This document shows positions 51,471-62,958 of a stretch of 64,000 nt of DNA, piece after piece (the first letter of the stretch is position 1; every line of letters begins with the position of its first letter). The translations under genes and the position numbers were made by a program. The DNA comes from Bagarius yarrelli. Its lineage: Eukaryota; Chordata; Actinopteri; Siluriformes; Sisoridae. The notes below the pieces were generated by a model that was not told where the DNA came from, made no database searches, and was given only the letters and a program-made list of their open reading frames with translations. The stretch lies in the NCBI GenBank assembly GCA_005784505.1, contig VCAZ01000118.1, positions 354,410 through 418,409 on the forward strand, given 5' to 3'.

Positions 51471-51912
51471 CTAGAGGAAGTCCATTCCACCAATTTGATG
51501 CTTGAACCAGTACTAGTCCTGATGCAGACTTCCATGTACCCTCAGTGTGATCCAAACCTGAGAGAAATGAAACCCCTCCTCATGACTGACACAAACGGCG
51601 ATGAGTATAAGCTTTATTGCCAATGCGGTAATTGACCCGATCAAGATGTTTCGTTTACTCATGACTCCATTCGCCTCTAATCACCTCCAGGAGTGAAAGC
51701 GGTCTCTTCATTTCCCTGTCCTCTGCTGACCTTTCAGCTGAGAGTTTATTTGTCTCAGAATGACCTCATAGTTCACACTGCATCGCTACATCCCCTTTCT
51801 GCTGACAGATGCGGGGATGTTATCTCTCAAATGAGCCGTCCACATTTTCGCCACCAGCGAAAGCGTCAGAATCGCAGCTGAGGAGACACCAGGGAAAAGT
51901 CAAATGACCCTG

Positions 51913-51961
<49 letters not shown>

Positions 51962-53879
51962 GCTGCACTCCAAATGCTTTAACCTGACAGCAGGGAAATA
52001 ATGCTATTGTACAGACAAAGTGTTTCGATTTGTGTATACGCAGATACAGCATGTTTATTTTTACCTTTTGTTTATGGGATGGTTGTCCATGTGGATTGTT
52101 TTCACACATGCTTAATTAGCGCTCTTCATTGCCCACATATCCAAACATTATTTACAAACGAGTGCAGACGAAGGCTGTGAAAACCACCTGTTGATACTTT
52201 CACGTCGATTGTAAAAGTATACGCCATAATCGATAAACAGACGGATATTAGACCGTACCAACATAAAAAGAGTGTGTGTTAGACTCAGATTTTCCAATTT
52301 ATAATAGAGCTAACAAGCTCTGTGTGTGGTCGTGTGTGTGTGTGTGTTGTAAGCAGATTGATGTCCTGCTTCTCTGCACTTTTGTGGGGGGTTTTTTTCT
52401 GTGTTGTGTTGCCTACACGCTCTGGCTAACCGTGATCCGTGGTTACTCCTTGAAAAAGTTCATTTTTATTTTTTTCCAACGTTCTCACAACCATTTGTCA
52501 AAGGACCTTTTGGAAAGTAGCAATGGCGCAATGGTCTGTTTCTTTCTTTGGCTAGACTGGAGAAAGTTTAGTGCAGCGTAGCATCCATACAAACGAAGCA
52601 GGGATTTTCGTATCACAGCAAAATGTCACCTGCAATTTTGCTCTCGATCGAAACATGGAATTGAATTTTCCCCTTTTTTCCCCCGGTTTGCCGTTTTTCT
52701 AGAAGTTTGTATGAAGTTGTGTTTGTAATTTCTCAGTACAGGATACACCGTCATGGATTTTTTAAATAAGTGATGCTATTAGAGCTTCAGGATTCCTGAA
52801 AAATGTATTTAAGAGAGTAGAAGAATAATGGACTAAATCCCCTAACTCAGGCTTTTGATAAATGCTTAGATCACAAGGATAATAATCATTTTGTGTCCCG
52901 CATAAACACGCTGTAATAGCACACGCACAAATATATATGCATGGACACACGTAGAGCACCATTACACAGAACCACAAACCCCACCACATCCACCTTCCCC
53001 TTTTTCCCCAAACATCACGCTCTGACCTTCACGCCGCTGTTTATCGCCGCCTCAGCAACTCCGCGGCTCAATGAGCAGGCCGTCTGGCCAAACACACGCA
53101 TTTCTGACAGCACAAACACCCCTTCGTTAAGGCTCGTCACGCACTAAGATCGAACGAAAGATGAATCTGTGTCAACAACAGCAGGAAATTTCCAACCGCA
53201 AACAAAAGCCGACAAAAAAAAAAAACGCACAAGGTCACCTGTAAAAGGAAGACTTTTCAAATCCCGACTCCATTTTTCTGTTTCATACAAATCATTTTTA
53301 GTTTTTTTCCCACATTTGTCCAGTCCCCAGCTCTATCAAAGTGCCACTGCCTGTCTTAACTACCTCTCAGACTCATAGCTGGGTCAGATGGATGGCTCCT
53401 GTTGCTTAGAAGCTAGTTTTTTTTCACTGTACACCCTTGGATGCAGGTCTCCAGACAAGACAATCCACCTCAAACAGTCGGATGATGAACTCATGACCTG
53501 AAGTCAGGCAGCAGGAGATGTTGACGTGAAACGACTCACTAAAGATTCACACTGTGGAAAGCAGCTGTCTGTGCTGCCCGAGTCGATGCTAGATAAACAC
53601 CAGACTAACAGCTTAACCGTTTCTGATGAATGCTATGCCTTCTACTTATTACTAGTTATAACACTTCTTAAAATTACGAGTGGTAAAACCAGGCGGAGAG
53701 CAGCAAGTCTCAGCAGATAACGTTATTTAATGGCTGGTAACTAACTAAACACAAACATATCCTTTAGACTCCAGACTGCCAGTCGTCACTCCCAATTATT
53801 CACCTCTAAAGTTACATTTAATTCAGTTTAATATCATGTGTATAAACTAATGGACATTGTCTTTAAACAGAGTGTTAGA
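51471..53879. other. Intronic DNA with a TC microsatellite
   Basis: (TC)n at 51911-51959 and a short (TG)n near 52328-52347. No exon or repeat family recognised. Confidence 0.55.
51911..51959 (+). repeat. (TC)n microsatellite
   Basis: About 24 TC units with one break. Confidence 0.97.
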
Positions 53880-54115
53880 AATACAGCAAAAAATCGAAAT
53901 AATAAAACAAAAAAACAATAAAAACAAAACAAAAAATAACAAAAGCGAAGAAAAGCGAAACTAATGGAAACTATACAAAAAACTAAACTAAGAAAAACAA
54001 AACAAAAAATGAAACCAAGAAGCAAGGCAAGGTAAAGCAACGCAACGCAAAACAAATTAAAAACAAAACACACACACACACACACACACAAAATAATCAA
54101 ACTCTCCCCGAAAAA
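53880..54115 (+). repeat. A-rich low-complexity region with (CA)n
   Basis: AAAAC/AAAAT/AAGCAACGC-type units and (CA)n at 54068-54090. The 94-residue minus-strand frame rich in F, C and L is an artefact of the composition. Confidence 0.92.
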
Positions 54116-54879
54116 CAAAACAAAGTTCTGTTAGATGGAGAACCGAGACTCCACTTCCCATTTTGCCAGCACATCAGAGCCAAAACCCGTCTGTCTAATC
54201 TGATCACAGTGCCAACATTAGACAACAAACACGCAGAGGAGCTCCGTCTCTCCTTTCAACTATCCACCATCGTCACAATCACTTTCATAAGCTGCATCTT
54301 AAATCCAGAACACAACAGGAGCATTTCATAAGCAGATATTTTCACTCAAGGATCTAGAATAGCACAGGATGCTGCGGTCGCATTCAGCACATGTCGCAAA
54401 CGACTGCGAGAGATAAAATATAGGAGATTGAAGCAGCTTCGATTGAACACGATGAAGGTGATTAATATTTAACTAGCTGTGATGGAAAATCGGTTATTAG
54501 ACGTAAACCTGCATAAAACAATCCAGCTGTTTTTGTAGCTTCATTTGTCAGAAAATTTGACATCAATTTCACATCTAAAATTCCTGAGCAGAAAAAACGA
54601 GTATTTCTTCTTCACTTGCTGGAAACTCTTTCTCTCCTCCGACCTTTGCTGCTCACTTTGCTGTGCTCACATCCTACCCTATCCTATCCGACTCATCGGC
54701 GCTAACAGTACACGTGCCTCCGATCACACCGCTACACCCCCCCCCCCCGCCCTCCTCTCTCCCCGTCTTCCGTTACTTTATCCCGAGCCGCACGCGACGT
54801 GTCGTTCCTTTTTTTCTTTTTCTTTTTTGCAGCTGTTTAATTGCAGTCACTATCAATCGGCTTCACTCGCTGCAAAGTA

Positions 54880-55110
54880 AAGGAGCTATTTACCGCATGA
54901 CTGTGCATGCGCCAGCAGACAAGCAATCGGCCGGAGTAACAAGTGGAAAAAGTTGGAAACGAATTAAAAACTTCTGCACGATTACGGGGAAAATTGCAAG
55001 AACAACACAATGTCAGTCGAGGGAGACGGGATCCAACAGTGAAGGGATTTCCATTTTAATGAGCGCTTTAGGACTAATTTCAGCAGCTCTGGATTATAAA
55101 CATGGCTTCC
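54880..55110. promoter_or_regulatory. Candidate conserved noncoding element
   Basis: Low-repeat block ending at a (TAA)n tract, with words such as TTTTAATGAGCGC and GGACTAATTTCAGCAGC. Enhancer-like composition only. Confidence 0.2.
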
Positions 55111-55114
55111 TAAT

Positions 55115-55155
55115 GATAATAATAATAATAATAATAATAATAGTAATAATAATAC
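55115..55155 (+). repeat. (TAA)n microsatellite
   Basis: About 12 AAT units with one TAG interruption. Confidence 0.97.
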
Positions 55156-55729
55156 TGTTTAGTCTTTTCTGCTTCTCTGTATCTTTCTGTTTATTGTGTC
55201 TATTTTAAATCCACAGCTTCTATAATGTTTTTATCAGAAAAAAAGATAGAAACATAGCAATATTACTCATCAGGACATTTTAATATCTTTAAGTAAAAAT
55301 GCACAGAGATTTTCAGGGCTAAGCAGTCGGACAAATGACTTCTTTTTAGCCTGCTTTCTTCTCCCTCTTTACTAAACCGGAGGACGCCATCAAGCCATTT
55401 TGATTTTATCCACAGCGGCACTGGGCCTGGCAACGGAACAACAGAACAACAGCCTTTTCTTCATGTCAGCTTCTCCTTTTGCCTTTCCTCCACAATTTCA
55501 CTTTCTCCTTATCAGTGCCAGACCAATAAACGCACAGGCGGCCCACCATCAAAAGAAGGCTAAAAGAGAAGCCAAGAGAACCCAGCGAAGTACCCAAAGC
55601 ACAACACTGAGCTCTTGCAAACTCTCAACATGTTCCACAGGAGGCGGGGCCAAGAAACACAGTGGGAGGAGTTTAGAGGTTTGCTGAAAGCGTAAATCTC
55701 TTGCAGGATCCTTTATCAATTACCCCCTG

Positions 55730-55785
55730 CAGCTTGGTGGTACCAGGAATTGAACCCATGACCAACAACGTAACCACTCACTCAC
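55730..55785 (-). mobile_element. Short SINE head fragment
   Basis: GCAGCTTGGTGGTACCAGG, AATTGAACCCATGACC (B-box complement) and GTAACCACTCA resemble the 5' tRNA-like head of the V-SINE copies. Middle and tail are absent. Confidence 0.6.
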
Positions 55786-55811
55786 CTACCCCTTTCCCCC
55801 TAGTCAATTAT

Positions 55812-55971
55812 TAACTCTGTGGTGTAGTGGGTTAAGTTGCCGGCAACCGCATGCACAATTCTGTTCTGTTGACCCAGGTTCGATTCTTACTCGGCTCACT
55901 TCGGGCACCTCCCCCGCCTCATCTCTCTCATTGTCCTATTAATAAGGCAAAAATGCCCCCCCCCAAAAAAT
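55812..55971 (+). mobile_element. tRNA-derived SINE of a different family
   Basis: A box TGGTGTAGTGG at 55820-55830 and B box GGTTCGATTCT at 55877-55887 (last base off consensus). A non-V body follows (TCGGGCACCTCCCCCGCCTC, AATAAGGCAAAAATGCCC), then a C-run and an A-run tail. The body is unlike the other SINEs in the window. The recognisable promoter and A-tail make it the youngest-looking of the tRNA-type fragments here. Confidence 0.75.
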
Positions 55972-56420
55972 TAGCCTGGTGTTATCGATCGAACTGAACG
56001 TCCAGTAACTGAAATAAATGTGAATGTGTCATGTGAGTAGTTTGTATGTTAGAAGCTGTGAATATATTATGTCTGTCTATGTGGTCGTCCATCCGTCTGT
56101 GCACCCGTCTGCCTCGAGCGAGTGATCGATCGGCTAAAGGATTTATATGTAAATGAATTGATCAAAAGGTCACAACAAGGTCAAATGCCTGATGCTTCCA
56201 TTCTGTTTGAAGAATCATTTTAATATTAGTCATATGAAAACCAGACAAGGCTTCCCCAGTGTCCAAAGATATATTTAAAAAAAAAAGTTTAAAGGTGTTT
56301 AACTGATCGTTGCTGTTAGAACATAGGACAGATGATATCCATCTTCGTCCCTGTCTCATCCGTTACATTTAACATTCTAAAAAGATGCCAAACACCTGAA
56401 GAGAAGTGTGTTTGAGGGTA

Positions 56421-56470
56421 TGCGTGTGCGCATGCGTGTCTGTGTGCGTGCGTGTGTGTGTGCGTGTGTA
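56421..56470 (+). repeat. Interrupted (TG)n/(CG) microsatellite
   Basis: TG units with CG interruptions, alternating purine-pyrimidine (Z-DNA-prone). Confidence 0.92.
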
Positions 56471-58951
56471 TTAGAACAGAGCTGGGACCGAATTCGTGGG
56501 TGTGAGCGTTATGATTAATGACTCAATTTCCTCTCCTACTTTTTAAAGTGAAGTGTCAGTTTACTTCCTGAAGTTCTTTGATTTCTCCTCGACCGAGTGG
56601 GCGGAGGGAGAATATAAAATAACCAGACAGCAGATTCGATCACCATTATTAAAATGACGGTGGGAGGCCTAAAGCTACGCCGTTTCTCCTGTCTGTCTGT
56701 CTGTCGTGAACGTCTCCCAGGCGTCTCCTTTTAATTTTGGAAAGCAAATGATCTAAAACCGAAATAAAAATAAAAACAAACTGACAAAATTACTAGAAAT
56801 TTGTTTGAAATTGTCGGAGGCTCTTATCCTCCCTCCGTTTCCCCCCGAGCGCCGGATCCGTACGTAGGATCTCAGATCCTCCGATTAAAAGTGATGCTGT
56901 CGGGGTTTGGGGAGCAAAACCGAGCATTATTCAATTCACACTTACTTCAGGTTTAAACAATTATCGTCAGCTTCGCTTGGGACGGGAAAGTAAAAGTAAA
57001 ATTGATTTCTCACTTTGCCAGATGATAATTCCATTTTTTCTTCTTCTATGCAACATGAGGGCAGTGGAGGAGCCGGAGGAGGAAGGAAGATAGAAGTTAC
57101 TTATTATAATTAGTTTCAGCTTTACAGTTATATAATAACTTGTACTGGAAAAGTTGAAATACTGTCTAATCCTAGGACTGATCTCTACCTTTCAGTCTCA
57201 CTTTTAATGATATAAAATCTGATTAGACTTTAGTCTCTCCTTCAGAGGGTGTTGATTACTGTTAAAATACCAAAATCCTGAGTTTATATTGAGGCTTTAT
57301 TGTTTCTATAGCAACATTTAAACAAAGACGGCCCATAGAAGTAGAATCCGAAAAAAAACTTGGCTACCTGTTTATTATAGAAGTTTAATTATTGTTGTTA
57401 AGTTTACAGCATTTTTGTTGTATATATATATATATTTTAGTTTCTTTGGTTGTTTTGCAAGCTGTTATTTAATGTTTTAGCTTAAAAGACAAACAAATGC
57501 TGGTAGAAAAATAGTTATAACTACCAGAACATAAAATAATCACATTTCCATGATATAAATTTGTAAAATCTTCAGTACAGACATAAAACATCACAAAACA
57601 CTTTTCTAAGGTGTTCCATTATAATATTATTACATTATTCGTTTGCTTATTATACCCTAATTTATATCATGTCTCATAGACGTGTCCTGAGGTATAATCA
57701 GGATATGACGTTTGTGAGATTTCATCACATCCCCTGAAATCATTGTTGCCGTGACTCGTGTTAACGAAGCAGCATCATCTTCACTGAAGCAGCTCCTTGA
57801 TCTTTTTAACAACGAGCTGCTTCAAAGCGGCTCTGGAGCTTTAACTTATCTAATTAAATATGGCGTAACATCCGACTGCAGTTCCTCCTAAAAAAACACA
57901 TCTGTATGCACCTCATCACTATTTTACAGAGTCACACAGTCTCATAACGCTTTTCAGAATCAGGAACTGGCCTGCACATTTCCACTGGCCTCCGAACCCA
58001 CACTCTGGCTGGTCTCGAGTGGGAACCGATGACATCAGTGGGCGGCGCTTCCACCACATTAAATCCGTCAGTTCGTTAGAGATGTGCAGAAGAGAACAAC
58101 GCTCTCCTCACCATTCGGACCACCAGCAAAATCCAAGTCTGACCAGGTCACATGTTAATGACGGAGCGGGTTCTGCTCCATGCCAGTGCAAACATGAGCC
58201 GGTTGGGTACGAGTTCCAGCCCTAATGGCAAATCGGTACCCGTCTTAGGAAAGATATGGAGCTTTGAACGCAGTGCTACGATTTCTTAAGGTCATCTGCT
58301 GTGAAACTGAGGGGAGACAGAAGAAGAGAAAGCGCTCTGAGATCTTCTCAATTGAAAAGAGAAGCACGCATTCGTCTAAAATTCAGGCTCCCGGCGTGTC
58401 ACTGACGGTTTCCCCGATTCGAATTTAAAAACACTTTGAGGAGTTTTTCCACATCGGATGACTCGCAAGTGCGGAAAGTCAGAGTGAGACCCGTCTGACG
58501 CTCTTCGGGTTAACTCGAGGTGAGAGAAGCGATTGCCTGGAGCAGGCTTATCAGAAGCCGAAAGACTGGCCTCCAGGGTCGAGAAGAATTTAAGAAGAGG
58601 AGGAAGAGGAGGAGACGGGTTGTCTGGCAGAACACTGAGACCTACAGATCTTCATTTCCAGCATAAAAAAACTACTTTGTCAAATACTGTGAAGCTTAGA
58701 AAAGTGATATAACAGGGAGGAGGGAGAAAAACGTCTGGAAGACAGACTAACAAATTGAGAATTGTTACCAAAGTAAAATTGCCACCTTTTTTTCTCGTTT
58801 TTCTCCTGTTTGCTGAATTCTAACAGGTCATCGTTTGTCTTTTACTCCACTCGAGGACGTACCTGGGGACTTCAGGGGCTCGACTTGACGAGCAGTAAGA
58901 CAGCACTAATGAAAACTTAGCTGAGCAGTAAACAGGAAGACAAACGAGTTC
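56471..58951. other. Intronic DNA, mostly unique
   Basis: (TA)n near 57419-57436 and an X-box-like site at 57302-57315. 58010-58250 is GC-richer without recognised coding. No CAMTA1 exon found. Confidence 0.55.
57302..57315 (+). promoter_or_regulatory. RFX X-box-like site
   Basis: GTTTCTATAGCAAC matches an X-box with a C-to-T change in the left half site; the right half site is intact. Confidence 0.3.
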
Positions 58952-59075
58952 TTGCTTTTTCTCTCCCTGTCTTTCTCTTGCTCTTCATCTCTCTCTATCT
59001 CTCAATTTTTTCTCTTTTTTGTTCTTTCTCTCTCTCACTTTTTTTTTTCTCTCTCTCCTTTTTTTTGCATTTTCT
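58952..59075 (+). repeat. TC/T-rich low-complexity tract
   Basis: Irregular TCTC and poly-T units about 0.8 kb before the CAMTA1 exon. Confidence 0.9.
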
Positions 59076-59244
59076 CAGCAAAAGGACAAATGTTTTTTAA
59101 GGAATTTTTAGGGGAGAAAAAACAAAGTCTCCATAATACAAAGAAGGACAGGATGTTCCTCAAGGATGAACAGATTAATTCTGTGATATTAACATTAAAT
59201 TTACATTATTGGCTTTTAAAAGCAGCCCCTCATTCAGAGACAGC

Positions 59245-59300
59245 TGACGGGTTAAGGGCCTTGCTCAGGGGCCCTGCAGTGGCAGCTCTGGAAATCTTCG
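59245..59300 (-). mobile_element. V-SINE middle fragment
   Basis: GGGTTAAGGGCCTTGCTCAG then GGGCCCTGCAGTGGCAGCTC. Only the middle block remains. Confidence 0.72.
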
Positions 59301-59859
59301 TCACATCTTGATTATTTATTCTTTCCCCACGGAGAAGAGCTGCAGGCACAGATCCCGTCTCTTTCTCACGGGGAAGCGAATAATCCAGATTTGCTTCTTT
59401 CTGCTGTTTTTTTTTTTCTTCCTGTCTCTCTCGCTCCTTAATACGTCTCTCCTTTGCATAAACCCTCATAAGGCACCTGTAACATTCCCCGACGAAGCTG
59501 TTAACCTTTCCTCGACATGCCTCTGCTCCGTAGGTCAGACGTCTGGACACGGATTCCGCTCACGGCTCGTACGAATCGAGACCATAAAATGAGCTCCGAG
59601 TCTCTACAGCCATCACAGGATTCCAGGGACGAGTAACTGCCGTGCATGAGAATGACATCCCGTACATCCCTGTCTGTACACACTTTTTTTTTTTTTTTCG
59701 GTCAACTGCAGGACATCTGGAAACATCTGGCATTCTTTGACCGAGACGTGAAGCCCTTCCTGGTGCTCTCTTTTAACTTGCTAACCTATGGGCGGTTTAA
59801 AGTAATAAATAAAGTTTGAATGTGTTTTTTTACAGAACGACACAACAATCTGTTTTTTC

Positions 59860-59901
59860 TTGTCCTTTTTTTAGTTACAGTCGTTTTTCTTTCTTTTTCA
59901 G
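59860..59901 (+). promoter_or_regulatory. 3' splice site and polypyrimidine tract of the CAMTA1 exon
   Basis: Two T-rich runs, at about 59855-59872 and 59882-59899, end in CAG immediately before the exon. The upstream TTACAG at 59874-59879 is a competing AG. Using it would add 22 nt and shift the frame, so the AG at 59900-59901 is the expected acceptor. Confidence 0.85.
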
Positions 59902-59969
59902 GAAATCGCCGCTTACCTGATATCATTCGAGAAGCATGAAGAGTGGCTAACCACATCCCCCAAAACCAG
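59902..59969 (+). CDS. camta1: Internal exon of CAMTA1, part of the CG-1 DNA-binding domain
   Basis: CAMTA1 is a nuclear transcription factor with an N-terminal CG-1 DNA-binding domain, a TIG domain, ankyrin repeats and calmodulin-binding IQ motifs. This exon covers a short piece of the CG-1 domain. It opens in phase 0 and reads EIAAYLISFEKHEEW, then LTTSPKT, then two bases (AG) that begin an Arg codon completed by the next exon. From memory it matches vertebrate CAMTA1 (about residues 79-101 in human) with one Thr-to-Ser change. The EEWLTTSPKT part fits CAMTA1 better than CAMTA2, which I recall as DEWLSCAPKT. The acceptor is a T-rich tract ending in CAG at 59899-59901, and the donor is CAG/GTACGT at 59967-59975. 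The length of 68 nt is not a multiple of 3. Teleosts may carry two camta1 copies; this exon alone cannot say which one this is. Confidence 0.93.
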
Positions 59970-60136
59970 GTACGTGTGTGTTTTCCCTGTAGAAACCCTG
60001 CGCTAAATTAACACATCACCTGAAGGGGCAGGATCGCACTTACAGCGGGGTAAATTCAGAGATTTATTACCACAGATAACGGAATATTAATGACCACTTC
60101 GAATAGGAAATGTGGGCAGACTTATTAAACACAATG

Positions 60137-60484
60137 CTCTCGCTTTCTCTCTCTTTCTCTCTCTCTCATCTCTCTCTCTTGTGCTTTCACTTTCTCTCAC
60201 TCTCTCCCTCTCTTTTTCCTTCTCCCTATCTCTCTATCTATCTTTTTCTTCCTCTTTCTCTCTCTCTCCTTTTCTCTCTCTCTTTATTTCTTTCCCCCTC
60301 TCTCTCTATCTCACTCAATCTCTTTCTTTCTCTCTCTTTTTCTTTCTTTCTTTCTCTCTCTCTCTTTCTCTCTTTTTTTCTCTCGTTTTCTCTCTCTTTC
60401 TCTCCCTCTATCTCTCATTTTTTTTCTCTTTTTCACTCTCTCTCTCTTTCTCTCTCTCTCTCACTTCCTCTCCCCCTCGCTTTC
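60137..60484 (+). repeat. Long polypyrimidine (TC) tract downstream of the exon
   Basis: About 350 bp almost free of purines, beginning 168 nt after the exon. In pre-mRNA it would be a long U/C-rich segment with many CUCU and UCUU words of the kind bound by PTB-family proteins. The long S/L/F frames across it are artefacts. Confidence 0.97.
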
Positions 60485-60938
60485 CAATTTGTCCTCATGA
60501 GTGTCATTAATGTAGGTGTTAATATCAGTCTATCAGTAAAAGAGGCCCCGACACAAAGATTAAAAAGTTTTTTACTGAATCTGTGGCGATAATGAACGAT
60601 TGTGAAAATGAATTTTTTACTTGCTGCTAATGTTAATTACACCCTTATGAACTATTATAACAATAATCCCTACAGACAAACAGACAGAGGAGTGAACAAA
60701 AAGTGACAGGAAAAACCTTTTATAGCACAGAGATTCTATGTAGTCTGTTGGGCGGAGTCAGTTCTGATGTAGCCCCTCCCACCTGGGCGGAGCCAGTCAT
60801 CAGGCTTGTTGCTTTTCAGGTGGGAAAGTGTGTTATATGTGGTAATAGTGTAGTTGTTGTGTGGGTTTGGAGTTAGGAGTTACTTTTATAGACAAAATTG
60901 GATCAGATTAAGCTTTGCCCCCTGGAATGTTTTCATTT

Positions 60939-60941
<3 letters not shown>

Positions 60942-60975
<34 letters not shown>
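60942..60975 (+). repeat. (AC)n microsatellite
   Basis: About 17 AC units. Confidence 0.97.
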
Positions 60976-60977
<2 letters not shown>

Positions 60978-61386
60978 AAATGCTACGGGGAACTGTTTGA
61001 TTGTTTGGCATGACTTAAGCTAAATGGAGTCTGAGATATCAGCCACTTTGTGTGTAAGTGTGTGTTTGTGTGTGTGTAAGTGTGTGTATGTGTTGGCACT
61101 AGCTGCTAATGCAAACAACCAACCATAAAAGTTGTTTTATTTTTCTGTAACATTTTGAACATTAGCGTAAAGACAGCTTGCTTTATCGATGTCATGTGAC
61201 TCCTGCAGTATTCAAGGGCGACACCAGGAACCTCGGCGTGAAGCGTTTTTTGCCCCGCTTAAACATGTGATTAGAGTTTGCAAACGATAATGCTGATGAT
61301 GTAATCAAAGGAGGGGTTTTTTTTCTTCCCTCTTTTTTTTCCTCTTTCTCTCCTTATGTACGAGTCGGTGTTTGCGTTAGAGTTTA

Positions 61387-61389
<3 letters not shown>

Positions 61390-61430
<41 letters not shown>
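61390..61430 (+). repeat. (TC)n microsatellite
   Basis: TC units with one GC interruption. Confidence 0.97.
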
Positions 61431-61431
<1 letters not shown>

Positions 61432-61612
61432 CGCTCGCTTAATCTGCGATTATGTCCAAACTTCTCTTTAAATATCAAATCGTGCCATCTGGGTAGTGGA
61501 AAGGTATCAAAATGCTAATGAGCAACAGACTAACACACACACATGCACATGTGAACGTGAGAACATTTCTCAGTGTCACTAACACACACCCTGAGCAGCA
61601 CACACGCAGCGT

Positions 61613-61625
61613 CCCCCCCCCCCCC
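61613..61625 (+). repeat. C13 homopolymer
   Basis: Uninterrupted C run in a GC-richer segment; similar to C12 at 54737-54748. Confidence 0.95.
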
Positions 61626-61805
61626 GGTGTGACTTTACATAATGGTGCTGATTTGAGTGTGTGAGCGGCCGCGGCTGGTTAATGCGGCGAGGAGCTCAGG
61701 CGTAATGAAGCCGCCGTTACTCCCGGCTGTGTTTCAGGGGTCAGAATCAGTGTGAGCTCCAACTCGCAGTTATCACCACAGGGACATGAAGCTAACGGAA
61801 CGCCA

Positions 61806-61865
61806 ACACACACACACACACCACTATTAACGCTGACGCACACGCACACACACACACACACACAG
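61806..61865 (+). repeat. Two (AC)n tracts
   Basis: AC units at 61806-61822 and 61842-61864, separated by ACTATTAACGCTGACG-type sequence. Confidence 0.94.
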
Positions 61866-61966
61866 GACATACAATCAGAGTAACAGCGAACGTTCAAGAA
61901 CTCGCCTTTGCTCAACATCCTAGTGACATAGTGTTTTCCAGACGACTTCAATTTTGACGATTTATG

Positions 61967-62410
61967 TCTTTCTTTCTTTCTTTCTCTCTCCCTCTCTATC
62001 TCTCTCGCTCTCATCTCTCTCTCCTCTCTCATTCGTTCTCTCTCTTTCTCATCTGTCATCCTCTCTCTCTCTCTTTCATCTCTCATCCTCTCACACGCTC
62101 TTATTGCTCATCTCTCATTCTTTCTCTCTCTCCTTCATGTCTCATCTCTCCTTCTTTCTCTCTCTTTTCCACTCTCATTCTTCCTCTCCCTCTCGCTCAT
62201 CTCTCATTTTTCCTCTCCCTCTTGCTCGTCTCTCATTCCTTCTCTCCCTCCTCTTTGTTGTCTCTCATTCACTCTCTCTCTTTCTCTTATCATTAATTTT
62301 CTCTTATCCCCCATCCCTCTCTCACTTTTTGCTCTCACTTTTGCTCTCTCTTTCCCTTAATTTCTCACTCCCTCTATCTGTCTGTCTCTCTCTTTCTCTC
62401 TTTTCCTCAG
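61967..62410 (+). repeat. Long polypyrimidine tract ending in CAG
   Basis: About 440 bp of irregular TC/TTC/TCATC units with no AG dinucleotide noticed until CAG at 62408-62410. It looks like a greatly extended 3' splice-site pyrimidine tract (see findings). Confidence 0.93.
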
Positions 62411-62482
62411 GAAAATGATAAGCAATAGAAAAAAGTTTGCTGCTTTGATCAGTTAAAAGAAACATTCTTTTTTTTCACAGAA

Positions 62483-62593
62483 ACACACACACATGCACAC
62501 ACACACACACATGTGCACACGCACACACACACACAGAATACTGCCACATTTTAACAGCTGACCTAAGCATTGTTTGATCTCTTCCCACGTATT

Positions 62594-62633
<40 letters not shown>

Positions 62634-62680
62634 CACACATTCTCTCACACATGTGCGCACCCACACACACATTCTCTCAA
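62483..62680 (+). repeat. Cluster of (CA)n tracts
   Basis: CA tracts at about 62483-62536 and 62600-62640, and shorter ones to 62672, separated by about 60 bp of unique sequence. Confidence 0.94.
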
Positions 62681-62958
62681 ATCAAATCAAATTAAATCAC
62701 ATTAAAGAGTTTAATTAGCAGGACTTTAGCAATTACACTTTTGCCAAAGCAACTTCAACGTTTAAATGAATAAAAAAAATAAGATAAATTAACAAAAATA
62801 TTTTATATTAAATTATAATAAAGTGTTGATAATGAAGAAAATTATACCATTGTGGATTTCTGGTGTTTCTCTGGTGTTCCTCTCTGGTTATGGTGTCCCC
62901 TCAGCTCGAAAAGCCGCAGATGAGGTCTTCTAAAGATTGTGTTGGTGTTGTGTATTTA

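Noticed and set aside
53834..54118. Hydrophobic minus-strand frame resembling a membrane protein
   Set aside because: The F/C/L content reflects the A-rich low-complexity plus strand.
54663..55208. 181-residue frame
   Set aside because: Runs through a C-run and a (TAA)n tract giving poly-Pro and poly-Ile; no recognisable domain.
60110..60592. Long plus-strand frames of 132-160 residues rich in Ser, Leu and Phe
   Set aside because: They translate the polypyrimidine tract; open frames here follow from the lack of stop codons in TC repeats.
61954..62418. Long frames of 110-154 residues
   Set aside because: Translation of irregular TC repeats with no protein motif.
62475..62672. Cys/Val-rich minus-strand frames resembling a cysteine-rich peptide
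   Set aside because: Translation of (CA)n repeats on the opposite strand.
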